A stretch of 60,225 bases of DNA, from NCBI GenBank assembly GCA_944392795.1, contig CALXXX010000012.1:1-60225 (forward strand), read 5' to 3'. A program made the position numbers and the translations under genes. Below, piece by piece: positions 46,565 through 54,795 of this stretch (positions within the stretch are counted from its first letter, which is position 1; every line of letters begins with the position of its first letter). The notes below the pieces were generated by a model that was not told the DNA's origin, searched no databases, and worked only from the letters and a program-made list of their open reading frames with translations. This DNA comes from an uncultured Alphaproteobacteria bacterium. GTDB taxonomy: Bacteria > Pseudomonadota > Alphaproteobacteria > CAAHEQ01 > UBA3637.

Positions 46565-47725
46565 ATGATACACCAAAAAAAAGCTATTCTTTTTACACGT
46601 AATTTCATCGTTATTACGATGATTAATTTTATTGTTTTTTTCTGTTTTCAAATCATTTTTCCCATTCTTCCTCTGTTTATTCACGATATGGGAGGAAATG
46701 ACTTAACCATTGGATTTGTAATGGGGGTGTTTACTTTATCAACACTGTTAACGCGCCCCATTGTAGGTTATTTATTAGACACGATGGGCAAAAAAAGCAT
46801 GTTGATTATTGGTTTAATTATCTTTACAACCGTCATTTTGTCCTATCAATTTGCTCATTCTATTGAAAATATTCTTTTTCTCAGGATTATTCATGGGATC
46901 GGGTGGGGATTTTCCACGACCGCGACATCGACCATCGCGAGTGAAATGATCCCTAGAAAGCGTTTTGGAGAAGGAATGGGATATTTTAGCTTAGCAAATA
47001 CACTAGCAATGACTATTGCTCCGGCTGCCGGTATTTACGTTGGACAAAGATGGGGAGATTTATTTGTTTTCCAAATAAGCGCGACCTGTGCTTTTATCGG
47101 TATGCTAACAACTTTTCTTTTACGCTGTAAACCAGTTTATCATCCTCAAAAAAGCATTTTAAAATATATGCCTTATGAAAGGGCCTCAATTTCTCCAGCG
47201 ATTTTATTATTTTTTGTAACAACGTCATTCGGAGCTGTTATTAGTTTTCTACCACTTTATGCCTTTAGCATGGGCATTCAAAAAATTGCTTGGTTTTTTG
47301 TCGTCTATGCCTTATCCATTTTATTCACAAGACCTCAAATTGGCAAAATAATTGATAGGTATGGCTTTGACCTCATCATCTTACCCAGCCTTTTTTGCTT
47401 AATTACAGGTGTCTACATGTTAGCTTTTGCACATTCTTTAACTGCCTTTCTTATAACAGGAGCCATTTACGGTATTGGTTTCGGAGCTATGCAAACCAGT
47501 TTACAAACAATGGCTGTTCGCGATGTTCCTTTCCAACGTCTCGGAGCAGCAAATGCAACTTTATTTTCTGGTTCTGACCTGGGAGTTGGGTGTGGCGTCA
47601 TTATACTTGGCTTAATTGCACAACTTTTTGGATATCATCAAATGTATCTATTAACAACCCTTCCTCTTTTAGCGGGACTTTTATATTACCTTCTTTTTAT
47701 GAGAAAAATAACAAGAAAACATTGA
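46565..47725 (+). CDS. MFS transporter
   Basis: A 386-aa major-facilitator permease with 12 hydrophobic segments. The loop between helices 2 and 3 carries GYLLDTMGKKSMLI, the MFS motif A-like region, repeated as GKIIDRYGFDLI in the second half. It resembles small drug or sugar efflux members; substrate unknown. A GGGGAG ribosome site covers 46555-46560, so the ATG at 46565 is the start and the earlier TTG is not. It stands alone between the FtsB gene and the 267-aa gene. Confidence 0.88.
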   Translation: MIHQKKAILFTRNFIVITMINFIVFFCFQIIFPILPLFIHDMGGNDLTIGFVMGVFTLSTLLTRPIVGYLLDTMGKKSMLIIGLIIFTTVILSYQFAHSIENILFLRIIHGIGWGFSTTATSTIASEMIPRKRFGEGMGYFSLANTLAMTIAPAAGIYVGQRWGDLFVFQISATCAFIGMLTTFLLRCKPVYHPQKSILKYMPYERASISPAILLFFVTTSFGAVISFLPLYAFSMGIQKIAWFFVVYALSILFTRPQIGKIIDRYGFDLIILPSLFCLITGVYMLAFAHSLTAFLITGAIYGIGFGAMQTSLQTMAVRDVPFQRLGAANATLFSGSDLGVGCGVIILGLIAQLFGYHQMYLLTTLPLLAGLLYYLLFMRKITRKH

Positions 47726-47750
47726 AAAAAAGCATTTTTTCTGTTATTCT
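47722..47750 (+). promoter_or_regulatory. Promoter of 267-aa gene
   Basis: TTGAAA (47722-47727), 17-bp spacer, TATTCT (47745-47750), overlapping the MFS stop codon. Confidence 0.45.
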
Positions 47751-47773
47751 ATCCTTTTTATAAAGGAGCAAAA

Positions 47774-48577
47774 ATGTCTTTTGGAAATGAGTATATTACA
47801 CATTTAGAAGCTGTCGGAGAACAATTAAGAAAATTGCGAGCTCAGTTAAAAACGGAAGTCACTCAATTAAACTCGGAAGAAATGCTGCAAGAAATAAGCG
47901 AGCACATTAATCAGCAAGCTTTTAAAGACAACCCACAAAGCCTGACTTCTATTCAAGCTCATCTAAAAAACATCTTTTTTTCACAAAAGCCTCTCCTGCG
48001 AGGGAACAACCAGGCATTTTATCATTTCTTAGAAGATCAAATTATGATGCTTCGTTTTCGAAAATATGTAAAACAACACTTTATTGAAGCCTATTCCTCA
48101 ACATTTACAGAAGGATATTGTACTGCTTTACCGATGCTTGTCCTTGAAAAAATGAACCATCCCCTTGTTTTTTGGCCATCAGATACAGAGGTTCTGGCAA
48201 ATCCGATGAAGCTTGTGCAACATTTTCAAAAGAAAACACCTTGGCTAGTCTCAGAAACAACCTCTTCTAGCTCCCTTTCTCTTCTTTTAGAGCGTATATA
48301 CCCAAAACCCGGCCTCTTGGTCGTTGTCGACATGGCACAATATCAAGGACGCCCCTCACAGAAAAACGGACAAAAGCATTTGCTGATTTATCGAGGAAAA
48401 CAAAAAACAACACATCAAGCAGAATTCATCAGCTTTGATCAAGATCGATTACATCTAACACTGACACATCATCAAAGCGGTTATCTCATCAACTTGCCGG
48501 CCCTTTTCCCACAAGTGCATCACACGGCCGTAAAACATCTTCTGACCAATACAGAATTCATAAAGCAAAGATGCTGA
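47774..48577 (+). CDS. Hypothetical protein with possible Cys/His catalytic pair
   Basis: A 267-aa cytosolic protein of no recognised family. The N-terminal 80 residues are helical. A conserved-looking GYCTALPMLVLEK (around residues 115-128) and a later KHLLIYRGK (around 202-210) resemble the Cys helix and His strand of papain-like or NlpC-like folds, but the match is weak. AAAGGAG precedes the ATG. It is tail-to-tail with tRNA-Arg. Confidence 0.7.
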   Translation: MSFGNEYITHLEAVGEQLRKLRAQLKTEVTQLNSEEMLQEISEHINQQAFKDNPQSLTSIQAHLKNIFFSQKPLLRGNNQAFYHFLEDQIMMLRFRKYVKQHFIEAYSSTFTEGYCTALPMLVLEKMNHPLVFWPSDTEVLANPMKLVQHFQKKTPWLVSETTSSSSLSLLLERIYPKPGLLVVVDMAQYQGRPSQKNGQKHLLIYRGKQKTTHQAEFISFDQDRLHLTLTHHQSGYLINLPALFPQVHHTAVKHLLTNTEFIKQRC

Positions 48578-48587
48578 GTTGAATAAA

Positions 48588-48664
48588 TGGCGACCCCGGC
48601 ACGATTCGAACGTGCGACCCACAGCTTAGAAGGCTGTTGCTCTATCCAGCTGAGCTACGGGGCC
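48588..48664 (-). tRNA. tRNA-Arg (anticodon TCT)
   Basis: Minus-strand 77-nt tRNA with encoded CCA. The anticodon stem CAGCC/GCTG region encloses loop CTTCTAA, anticodon TCT, reading AGA/AGG. D-loop AGCTGGATAGAGC and T-loop TTCGAAT are normal; the acceptor GGCCCCG pairs with CGGGGTC. As an ANN-decoding tRNA it should carry t6A at A37. Confidence 0.96.
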
Positions 48665-48676
48665 GAATAGTTTCTT

Positions 48677-48705
48677 CTTTTACACCTAAAAAAAACACTT
48701 GTCAA
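48677..48705 (-). promoter_or_regulatory. tRNA-Arg promoter
   Basis: TTGACA (48705-48700), 17-bp spacer, TAAAAG (48682-48677) on the minus strand; predicted start about 6 bp before the tRNA. Confidence 0.6.
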
Positions 48706-48762
48706 TTTTTACTTTACAAATACCCTCCTTTGCTGCATACTTTTGAGAAAAGGAGAAAGATA

Positions 48763-49155
48763 ATGAAATTAATCACAGTAACGGCTGGTGTTATTGTCTT
48801 TGAACATCGCATTTTAATTGCTCAAAGACGACATGATAAAACACTCGGTTTATTATGGGAATTTCCCGGTGGAAAAATCGAAGCCGGAGAAACACCTCAA
48901 GAATGCTTGAAACGAGAGATCAAAGAAGAATTCAGTATTGATATTTCCGTGTGTGATTTTATTATGGAACATACACATCATTATGAAGATTTTGATCTGC
49001 ACATGTATGTTTACAAAGCAACTTGGGATGGTCAAGGAACTATTCAAATTTGTGATCATGAACAATATAAATGGGTTAATATTGACGAATTAGATCATTA
49101 CCAGTTTGCTGGTGCTGATTTACCAGTTGTTCAACGTCTAAAAACATCTTTGTAA
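48763..49155 (+). CDS. mutT: MutT-type Nudix hydrolase
   Basis: Cleans oxidised nucleotides such as 8-oxo-dGTP from the pool. 130 aa, the classic MutT size. The Nudix box starts at GGKIEAGE and continues with LKREIKEE (about 36-57), giving the metal-binding Glu residues. WEFPGGK before it and FAGADLPVV near the end match MutT. The frame is open upstream through the tRNA region, but AGGAGA stands just before the ATG at 48763. Confidence 0.92.
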   Translation: MKLITVTAGVIVFEHRILIAQRRHDKTLGLLWEFPGGKIEAGETPQECLKREIKEEFSIDISVCDFIMEHTHHYEDFDLHMYVYKATWDGQGTIQICDHEQYKWVNIDELDHYQFAGADLPVVQRLKTSL

Positions 49156-49169
49156 TTTGATTAACCCAC

Positions 49170-49973
49170 TTATTTTTGTGTTTTACAATTGTTGGTTAGA
49201 AAGCTTTTTTTTCGGTGGTTTTGAAGTCTTTGGTTAATTTGTTTTTTAGATAAATTTTTCAAGCTTAAAAACCATACAGAACTATCTTTTTGATTGCGAA
49301 TAGAGGCTTCTTGAGCCTCCTTGAGCGTTGTCGGATGAGCGGCAATTACAGGTTCTCCAGGTCTCCAATCTGCCGGCGTAGAAACTTGGAAAGCGTCCCC
49401 AACTTGTAAGCTTAATAAAATCCGTTTCATTTCTTCAAAATTACGTCCGATTGTCGATGGATAATATAAAATAGCACGAATTTGAGCTTCAGGATCAATA
49501 AAAAAGACAGCTCGCACAGTCTTAGTAGAATGCGCGTTAGGATGGACCATGCCATACTTTTTGGCAATAGTGGCATTTAAATCGGCAATCAAAGGAAAAT
49601 GGATGCTGACATGTTCTAAGCCATGAAATCTGACTCTTTCTTGAATAGTATAAAGCCAAGCAATATGACTGGACAAACTGTCAACAGACAACCCTATTAA
49701 TTCCGTATTCAATATTTTAAAATCATCCATCATTTGGGCGAACATCATAAATTCTGTTGTGCAAACGGGTGTAAAATCAGCCGGATGAGAAAATAAAATT
49801 ACCCAACTTCCTTTATAATCTTCTGGGAAATGAAGTGTTCCTTGCGTGGTTTCAGCGACAAACGATGGCGCTTTATCACCGATTAACGGCAATTTGATTA
49901 CATCATCTGTCTTCGCCGTTTTTTCCTGTACTTCTACAATCTCCAACGTTTGCTGTTGATTTTTCTTCACCAT
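49170..49973 (-). CDS. 1-Cys peroxiredoxin (Prx6 type)
   Basis: Thiol peroxidase, 267 aa. The peroxidatic motif PADFTPVCTTEF places Cys at residue 71; the C-terminal DWRPGEPVI and a length over 200 point to the Prx6 subfamily. A basic N-terminal 30 residues and a basic C-terminal 50 residues (KNLSKKQINQRLQNHRKKS) are extra to the family. Earlier in-frame ATGs exist at 50000 and beyond, but AGAGG lies 6 nt before the ATG at 49973. Convergent with mutT, 14 bp away. Confidence 0.9.
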   Translation of the reverse strand: MVKKNQQQTLEIVEVQEKTAKTDDVIKLPLIGDKAPSFVAETTQGTLHFPEDYKGSWVILFSHPADFTPVCTTEFMMFAQMMDDFKILNTELIGLSVDSLSSHIAWLYTIQERVRFHGLEHVSIHFPLIADLNATIAKKYGMVHPNAHSTKTVRAVFFIDPEAQIRAILYYPSTIGRNFEEMKRILLSLQVGDAFQVSTPADWRPGEPVIAAHPTTLKEAQEASIRNQKDSSVWFLSLKNLSKKQINQRLQNHRKKSFLTNNCKTQK

Positions 49974-50327
49974 TTTTGCCTCTTTACGATAAAGTTCCAT
50001 TAAGTATTTAGAAGCAAAAAATAATATAACAAGATCACCCAAAGCATAGATTCTACAAACGATGACGTAACAATAAAATAATGACTTCTTTTAAGTAAGA
50101 CCGCTGTTTGGTATTCAACAAACTATACAATGCTTTATATTCATGGTTACATCTTATTTGATTTATATTCATTTTTTTTTGTTTTTTATTTGTAGAGATT
50201 AATCGCATTTGTTTTCTTTTGTATATGTTCATATTGTCCTCTTTTCAAACATTAAAATGTTTATAATATATTTCATTATGAAATGTGTTTCCTGGCATAG
50301 AAACACAAACCAAGGTATAAGTTTATT
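49974..50327. other. Divergent intergenic region, peroxiredoxin / XRE regulator
   Basis: 354 bp with no supported gene. The half next to the XRE gene is packed with inverted repeats: AAACATT/AATGTTT (50247-50262), TTTCAT/ATGAAA (50271-50283) and GTGTTTC/GAAACAC (50285-50306). A TATAAT (50262-50267) overlaps the first. The rest is AT-rich without clear signals; the peroxiredoxin promoter must lie here. Confidence 0.55.
50285..50306. promoter_or_regulatory. Inverted repeat, candidate XRE operator
   Basis: GTGTTTC and GAAACAC are perfect inverted arms with an 8-bp spacer, 21 bp before the XRE gene start and just after a TATAAT. Such a site would suit autoregulation by the XRE protein. Confidence 0.4.
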
Positions 50328-50675
50328 ATGAATAAAACGATAAAAAAGCATTTAGGCATTCGAGTAAAAGCTTTACGGGAAAAAGCGCACTTAACGCAGG
50401 AAGAACTTTCAGAAATTTGCGAAGTGAGTTGGCGAACAATTTCTAATATAGAGCGTGGAATTGTTATTCCGGATCTAAAGGTTCTGATAGCGCTTTCTTC
50501 TTATTTTAAAATCAGTCTAGATGATTTATTAAAACTTCATTCGATCGAAAATAAAAGCACGGCTCGATTAGAGCAAGAAATACTGCTAATGGAAAAGATT
50601 AAATCCTGTGATGACAAGTTATTATCTTATATTTCAGATCAAGTAAATGTAATTTTAAAACATTTTCAATCCTAG
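50328..50675 (+). CDS. XRE-family helix-turn-helix regulator
   Basis: A 115-aa protein with a Cro/CI-type HTH at residues about 8-62: GIRVKALREKAHLTQEELSE, then VSWRTISNIERG and PDLKVLIALSSYF. The C-terminal 50 residues are helical and may dimerise. Upstream inverted repeats suggest autoregulation. It is tail-to-tail with a 55-aa gene, 6 bp apart. Targets unknown; the divergent peroxiredoxin gene is a candidate. Confidence 0.9.
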   Translation: MNKTIKKHLGIRVKALREKAHLTQEELSEICEVSWRTISNIERGIVIPDLKVLIALSSYFKISLDDLLKLHSIENKSTARLEQEILLMEKIKSCDDKLLSYISDQVNVILKHFQS

Positions 50676-50681
50676 GCTTTT

Positions 50682-50849
50682 TTATTTTCTCTCAAAAAAG
50701 CTATTCCAGTAAAGAGCTTGTGCCACTCCCACCAAGAAATAAGCTTCTTGTGAATGATTTTCTTCCAAAGCATCCATCAATTCTTGAAATTTTTTTAATA
50801 AGAAAAGTTCTTTTTGTTTTTCTTCTGCATAAACCAATAAATCTTTCAT
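50682..50849 (-). CDS. Small (55 aa) hypothetical protein
   Basis: Short gene starting at the ATG at 50849 with AGAGG 8 nt upstream and ending TAA at 50682. The protein is amphipathic and helical, rich in Glu, Lys and Leu (KDLLVYAEEKQKELFLLKKF), with a C-terminal SQEAYFLVGVAQALYW. No known family. The good ribosome site and its tight fit between the XRE gene and the LysR promoter region support coding. It is too short for composition tests to be strong. Confidence 0.6.
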   Translation of the reverse strand: MKDLLVYAEEKQKELFLLKKFQELMDALEENHSQEAYFLVGVAQALYWNSFFERK

Positions 50850-50903
50850 TTTACAGACCTCTTGTTATTTTTTGCTATACAAAAAGTGACAACCGGTGTA
50901 TTA

Positions 50904-50929
50904 TTGTATTCATATAAACAAAAATACAA
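50904..50929. promoter_or_regulatory. Inverted repeat between 55-aa gene and LysR gene
   Basis: TTGTATT (50904-50910) and AATACAA (50923-50929), perfect arms with a 12-bp spacer, 30 bp before the LysR start. LysR proteins bind such interrupted dyads near their own start. Confidence 0.4.
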
Positions 50930-50959
50930 CCAACTAATTTCATATAAGACTTATATATT

Positions 50960-51838
50960 ATGGGGATAAAAAAAGACGTTATCATGCTGCGAGACCTTTT
51001 ATGTTTTGCAGAAACGGCCAAAGAAGGACAAGTTAATGAAGCCGCTCGCAAAAACGGAATGAAGCAGTCAAATATGTCAAAAGTCATCAAAGACTTAGAA
51101 AGAGGATTAGATACAAAACTTTTTAATCGTGTTCATCAAGGCATGCGGTTGACAGAAACAGGCCGAGAGGTTTTTGAAATTTCTTGTGGCATTGAACATA
51201 TTCTCTATCAAATTAGGAACTTTTCAACATTTTCTCATCAAGTATCCGGGGACTTACGTTTATGGACCAGTGATGGAATTGGAGCTGCTTATATTTCTGC
51301 TTGTTTACCAGATTTTTATGCTCAATATCCAGATGTTCACCTAGAAATCCAATGCTCACTGGAACCGCCTCAAACGTTTCATGACATTGACATGGCGATT
51401 ATTTATGAAAAGCCGTCTCAAAATGATGCTGTTATTATTTATTCTAATAAATTACTTTTTAAACTATATGCCTCTAAGGTATATTTATCACGTTATGGAG
51501 TCCCTAAAAGTTTAGAAGATATCATAAACAACCACAAAATATGTACGCGAACCAACTTTGTTCGTTGGCCAGAATGGAGTAAAGTCCTTAATAAGGCCAA
51601 ACATATTGCTACGACGACAAACTCTTCTCAAATGCTTTTGAGTGTCATCAAAGAAGGGGTTGGTATTGGTCTTATTCCGACATGTATTGCTCGAAAAGAA
51701 ACTGACTTATTCGAGTTAAGCAAAATCCCCTTTGAAATTGAACACCCTTTTTGGATTATTTCGCACAAAGATACAAAAGACTTACCAAAAGTTCGAGCCC
51801 TGCTCGACTATATTAAAAATGCAACTGACAAGTTATAA
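50960..51838 (+). CDS. LysR-type transcriptional regulator
   Basis: Full-length 292-aa regulator. N-terminal winged HTH (about 9-68) with LLCFAETAKEGQVNEAARKNGMKQSNMSKVI split over the helices, and an effector-binding domain (about 95-290) with the periplasmic-binding-like pattern, for example VIKEGVGIGLIPTCIA. An ATG at 50984 is possible, but the residues before it match the N-terminus of the second LysR protein (MSVKRDVWLLKG against MGIKKDVIMLRD), so 50960 is preferred. It overlaps the second LysR gene tail-to-tail by 26 bp. Confidence 0.9.
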   Translation: MGIKKDVIMLRDLLCFAETAKEGQVNEAARKNGMKQSNMSKVIKDLERGLDTKLFNRVHQGMRLTETGREVFEISCGIEHILYQIRNFSTFSHQVSGDLRLWTSDGIGAAYISACLPDFYAQYPDVHLEIQCSLEPPQTFHDIDMAIIYEKPSQNDAVIIYSNKLLFKLYASKVYLSRYGVPKSLEDIINNHKICTRTNFVRWPEWSKVLNKAKHIATTTNSSQMLLSVIKEGVGIGLIPTCIARKETDLFELSKIPFEIEHPFWIISHKDTKDLPKVRALLDYIKNATDKL

Positions 51839-52370
51839 AATCCGCCAATAAGCTTGCATCTAGTTCTTTTTTTCGCAGAGCAATCCATAGGCTTTGACAT
51901 AAAGAATCCGTATGCATCACTTCATGGCAACTTATTTGAAACCCTTTTAATTTTGGCTTTTCCCAAAAAACACCAACATCAAAAGGTCCATTTTCTTTTT
52001 GTAAAACATTCAAATGCGGATATTGATCTAAAAAAGAAGAAATATCTATTTTTAACCCAGGCGGCAAATGCAACCGTAAAATCTTAATAACAACACCTTT
52101 CTGACGAACGGCCGATAACCTTTCTAATTGCTCTTTCAACTCATCTGCCTTTTCCAACAACATACGCCCAGCTGCGGTTAAATGCATTCCAGTCGAACGT
52201 CTATCAAATAAACGCAAGTTTAAAACATCCTCCAACTCCGTAATAACACGGCTGAGGTTTGCTGATTTAATTCCATTTTCTTGAGCGGCACGTGTTATAC
52301 TTCCCCATTTAGCCACCTCTTGAAAAAACAAAATTCCTTTTAATAACCAAACATCTCTTTTTACGCTCAT
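51813..52370 (-). CDS. Truncated LysR-type regulator
   Basis: A 185-aa protein with a complete LysR winged HTH (about 9-70: FFQEVAKWGSITRAAQENGI, LSRVITELEDVLNLRLFDR) but only about half of an effector domain, against about 290 aa for its neighbour. It ends where the convergent LysR gene begins its last codons, so the missing part is not downstream. The two HTH regions are similar and probably paralogous. The frame is open to 52490, but MSVKRDVW at 52370 fits the family start. It may still bind DNA and compete with its paralogue, or be decaying. Confidence 0.78.
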   Translation of the reverse strand: MSVKRDVWLLKGILFFQEVAKWGSITRAAQENGIKSANLSRVITELEDVLNLRLFDRRSTGMHLTAAGRMLLEKADELKEQLERLSAVRQKGVVIKILRLHLPPGLKIDISSFLDQYPHLNVLQKENGPFDVGVFWEKPKLKGFQISCHEVMHTDSLCQSLWIALRKKELDASLLADFITCQLHF

Positions 52371-52403
52371 TTTTTCAAATCTCAATTTAATATACCCCAA
52401 AAT

Positions 52404-52431
52404 ATATACTTTGGTTATAAAAGTAGTATAT
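52404..52431. promoter_or_regulatory. Inverted repeat between LysR and GNAT genes
   Basis: ATATACT (52404-52410) and AGTATAT (52425-52431), perfect arms, 14-bp spacer, in the 96-bp divergent gap. Candidate LysR operator controlling the acetyltransferase gene. Confidence 0.4.
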
Positions 52432-52466
52432 TCTTTTTGAGCAAGCGTCAACTTTAAAATAAAAAT

Positions 52467-53039
52467 ATGACGAAAAAGCAAGAGATACAAGTCGACATCG
52501 TTCGTTCTTTAGAGGACTTACAACAAGTTTTTGACCTCAGACGAACAGAGTTTGTTCAAAAACAAAAAGTTCCGGAAAATGCTGAATTTGATGGGAACGA
52601 TTTTACTGCTACTCATATTTTAGCAAAACAAGAAAACGAAGTTATTGGAACCTTACGAATTCGTTATTTCCACGATTTTGTTCGTTTTGAACGCATGTGT
52701 GTCAAAGAGGGATGGCGTGGACAAGACGTTGTTGAGCGAATTTTGAATTTTGCTTCAGATTTTTTAAAACGAAAAGGTTTTGATAAAGCACATTGTTTTT
52801 GCAAACCTGAATTAGTTTCTTATTGGGAAAGTCGACATCATCATCGAATTAAAGATGCGCCTATCGTTCATGCAGGCGGAATGGAGCTTGTTCCAATGTG
52901 TTTTATCTTTCCTTCCACAGAAACGCCCATTCAAATGAATGGGAATCCAAAGCAGTTAGTCGCCCCAGAAGGAAAATGGCTACCAGAAAAAACTTCTGTT
53001 CCTCATGTTCTTCGAACGTTAAACAATCTCGACCGATAA
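52467..53039 (+). CDS. GNAT-family N-acetyltransferase
   Basis: A 190-aa acetyl-CoA-dependent transferase. The core is at residues about 10-145: VFDLRRTEFV, VIGTLRIRYF, RFERMCVKEGWRGQDVVERIL (the acetyl-CoA loop, where the usual RGxGxG reads RGQDVV) and KGFDKAHCFC. The degenerate loop is a point of caution. The C-terminal 45 residues are an extra tail. It diverges from the truncated LysR gene and ends 4 bp from dnaJ. Confidence 0.82.
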   Translation: MTKKQEIQVDIVRSLEDLQQVFDLRRTEFVQKQKVPENAEFDGNDFTATHILAKQENEVIGTLRIRYFHDFVRFERMCVKEGWRGQDVVERILNFASDFLKRKGFDKAHCFCKPELVSYWESRHHHRIKDAPIVHAGGMELVPMCFIFPSTETPIQMNGNPKQLVAPEGKWLPEKTSVPHVLRTLNNLDR

Positions 53040-53043
53040 AAAA

Positions 53044-54165
53044 TTAAACTAAATCTTCAAAGAATTTTTTAACACTGGCCATAAAATCACTGGCTGCTGG
53101 GCTGTTTTTACCTTCTTTTTCAAATTCTGCCAAAAGTTCTTTTTGACGCTTACTTAAATTTGTTGGTGTTTCCACACGAATCCGAACAAACAAATCCCCA
53201 AAAGAAGAACCGCGTAAAACGGGCATCCCCTTTCCCTTAAGCTTTGTCTCATAGCCTGTTTGTGTTCCAGCCGGAATTTTAATGGTTGTCTTGCCACCGT
53301 CAATAGTTGGAACATCCACAGTCCCGCCTAATGCTGCTGTTGTCATCGGAATAGGAATTTCACATGCCAAATGTTGTTCTTGACGAACAAAAAGCTTATT
53401 TTCCTTCACGGTTACAAAAACATATAAATCGCCAGCTTGTCCACCTCGAATTCCAGCCTCTCCTTCTCCGGACAAGCGCATTCTGACACCTGTTTCTACA
53501 CCTGCTGGAATATTAACTTCCAATGTTTTTTTCTTTTTAACGCGTCCTGTTCCTTTACAAGTCATACAAGGCTCTTTAATTGTTTGACCAGTCCCACCAC
53601 AAGCAGCACACGGTGTTTCCATCATAAAAAAACCATTTTGACGACGAACACGACCACGTCCTTTACAAATAGAACACGTTTCTGTTCCTTTGCCACCTGT
53701 CCCGCCACAATCTGCACAAGCCGAAGGAACAGATATTTCAATCTTCTTTTTAACCCCAGTGTAAGCTTCTTTTAAAGTGATTGTAACATCAGCTTTAACA
53801 TCGTTACCTCGCCGGTTCTCTCCATTGGAACGACGAGAGCTCCCACCCATAAACCCATTAAAGACTTCTTCAAATAAATCTGAAAAATTACCACCAAAGC
53901 CTGTAAACCCATTAAAGCCTCCAAATCCGGAAGCTCCTTGTTCAAACGCAGCATGTCCATATTGATCATAAGCAGCTCTTTTCTGTGCATCGCTTAAAAC
54001 TTCATAGGCTTCTGTAATTTCTTTGAACTGAACCTCAGCGGCTGCATCGCCAGGATGCAAATCCGGATGACATTTCTTAGCCATGCTTCGATACGCACTT
54101 TTAATCTCCGTAATCGTTGCGGTCTTAGATATTCCCAAACTTTCGTAATAATCTTTTTTTGCCAT
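53044..54165 (-). CDS. dnaJ: Hsp40 co-chaperone DnaJ
   Basis: Stimulates DnaK and binds unfolded proteins. 373 aa, complete: J domain (1-70, HPD at 33-35), Gly/Phe-rich linker (about 75-105), four zinc repeats CADCGGTG, CSICKGRG, CAACGGTG and CMTCKGTG (about 145-215), then the C-terminal beta domains. Separated from dnaK by 9 kb; it has its own promoter with a CTTGCA element. Confidence 0.97.
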   Translation of the reverse strand: MAKKDYYESLGISKTATITEIKSAYRSMAKKCHPDLHPGDAAAEVQFKEITEAYEVLSDAQKRAAYDQYGHAAFEQGASGFGGFNGFTGFGGNFSDLFEEVFNGFMGGSSRRSNGENRRGNDVKADVTITLKEAYTGVKKKIEISVPSACADCGGTGGKGTETCSICKGRGRVRRQNGFFMMETPCAACGGTGQTIKEPCMTCKGTGRVKKKKTLEVNIPAGVETGVRMRLSGEGEAGIRGGQAGDLYVFVTVKENKLFVRQEQHLACEIPIPMTTAALGGTVDVPTIDGGKTTIKIPAGTQTGYETKLKGKGMPVLRGSSFGDLFVRIRVETPTNLSKRQKELLAEFEKEGKNSPAASDFMASVKKFFEDLV

Positions 54166-54184
54166 CTTTTTCTTCCTTGGCTCA

Positions 54185-54214
54185 TATATAGATAATCATT
54201 CAAAAAAATGCAAG
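54185..54214 (-). promoter_or_regulatory. dnaJ promoter
   Basis: Minus strand: CTTGCAT at 54214-54208, 17 bp, TATATA at 54190-54185. Shares CTTGCA with the dnaK promoter, which suggests common heat-shock control. Confidence 0.45.
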
Positions 54215-54218
54215 TTTT

Positions 54219-54794
54219 TTAAAATAATCGTCCTTTGACAGAAAATTCTTTTTCAAAAGCCAGTTCGATAACCGCTACATTTTGTATCTCGGTAAAAGAG
54301 TATTCAAAATAGTTCAACAACGCTGCCATCGTCCCTCCGTGTATCGAAATGCCGATAACTGTTTCAGGAGCCGTTCTGGCTATTCGATACAATTCGCCTA
54401 GAACACGTTCTAAAGTCTCTCGCTTACTCTCGCCACCTGGGAAACGAATATCCCATACTCCAGGCACAGTCAAATAAGGATAAACATCTGGGTATTTTTC
54501 CTGAAGGTCCTCAATAAATTGCCCTTCTGCTTCACCGTAGAAACATTCCCTTAATTGTTCATCCTCTATAACTGGAACATGATAAGCGCGATGTAATGCC
54601 TCTGCCGTCTGTCGTGCACGAATTAAAGGGCTTGTGTAAACAATCTCTAATGAAATATCTTTAAATTTTTCAACAAGCATCTCTGCCTGACGAAGTCCCG
54701 TTTCATTTAACGGAACGTCCATGCCGGATCCTTGACACCTTTTTTCTCGATTTAATTCTGTTTGACCGTGACGAAAAACAAAAAAACGTTTCAT
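54219..54794 (-). CDS. Histidine phosphatase (phosphoglycerate mutase-like)
   Basis: A 191-aa histidine phosphatase. The catalytic RHG is at residues 8-10 (FVFRHGQTELN), followed by LNETGLRQAE, YTSPLIRARQTAE and a second catalytic His in ISIHGGTMAAL. Length and motifs fit the GpmB/CobC-like group rather than glycolytic mutase; substrate unknown. The frame extends upstream into the HIT gene, but the family start is MKRFFVFRHG at 54794, 1 bp after the HIT stop, so translation is probably coupled. Confidence 0.88.
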   Translation of the reverse strand: MKRFFVFRHGQTELNREKRCQGSGMDVPLNETGLRQAEMLVEKFKDISLEIVYTSPLIRARQTAEALHRAYHVPVIEDEQLRECFYGEAEGQFIEDLQEKYPDVYPYLTVPGVWDIRFPGGESKRETLERVLGELYRIARTAPETVIGISIHGGTMAALLNYFEYSFTEIQNVAVIELAFEKEFSVKGRLF

Positions 54795-54795
54795 G

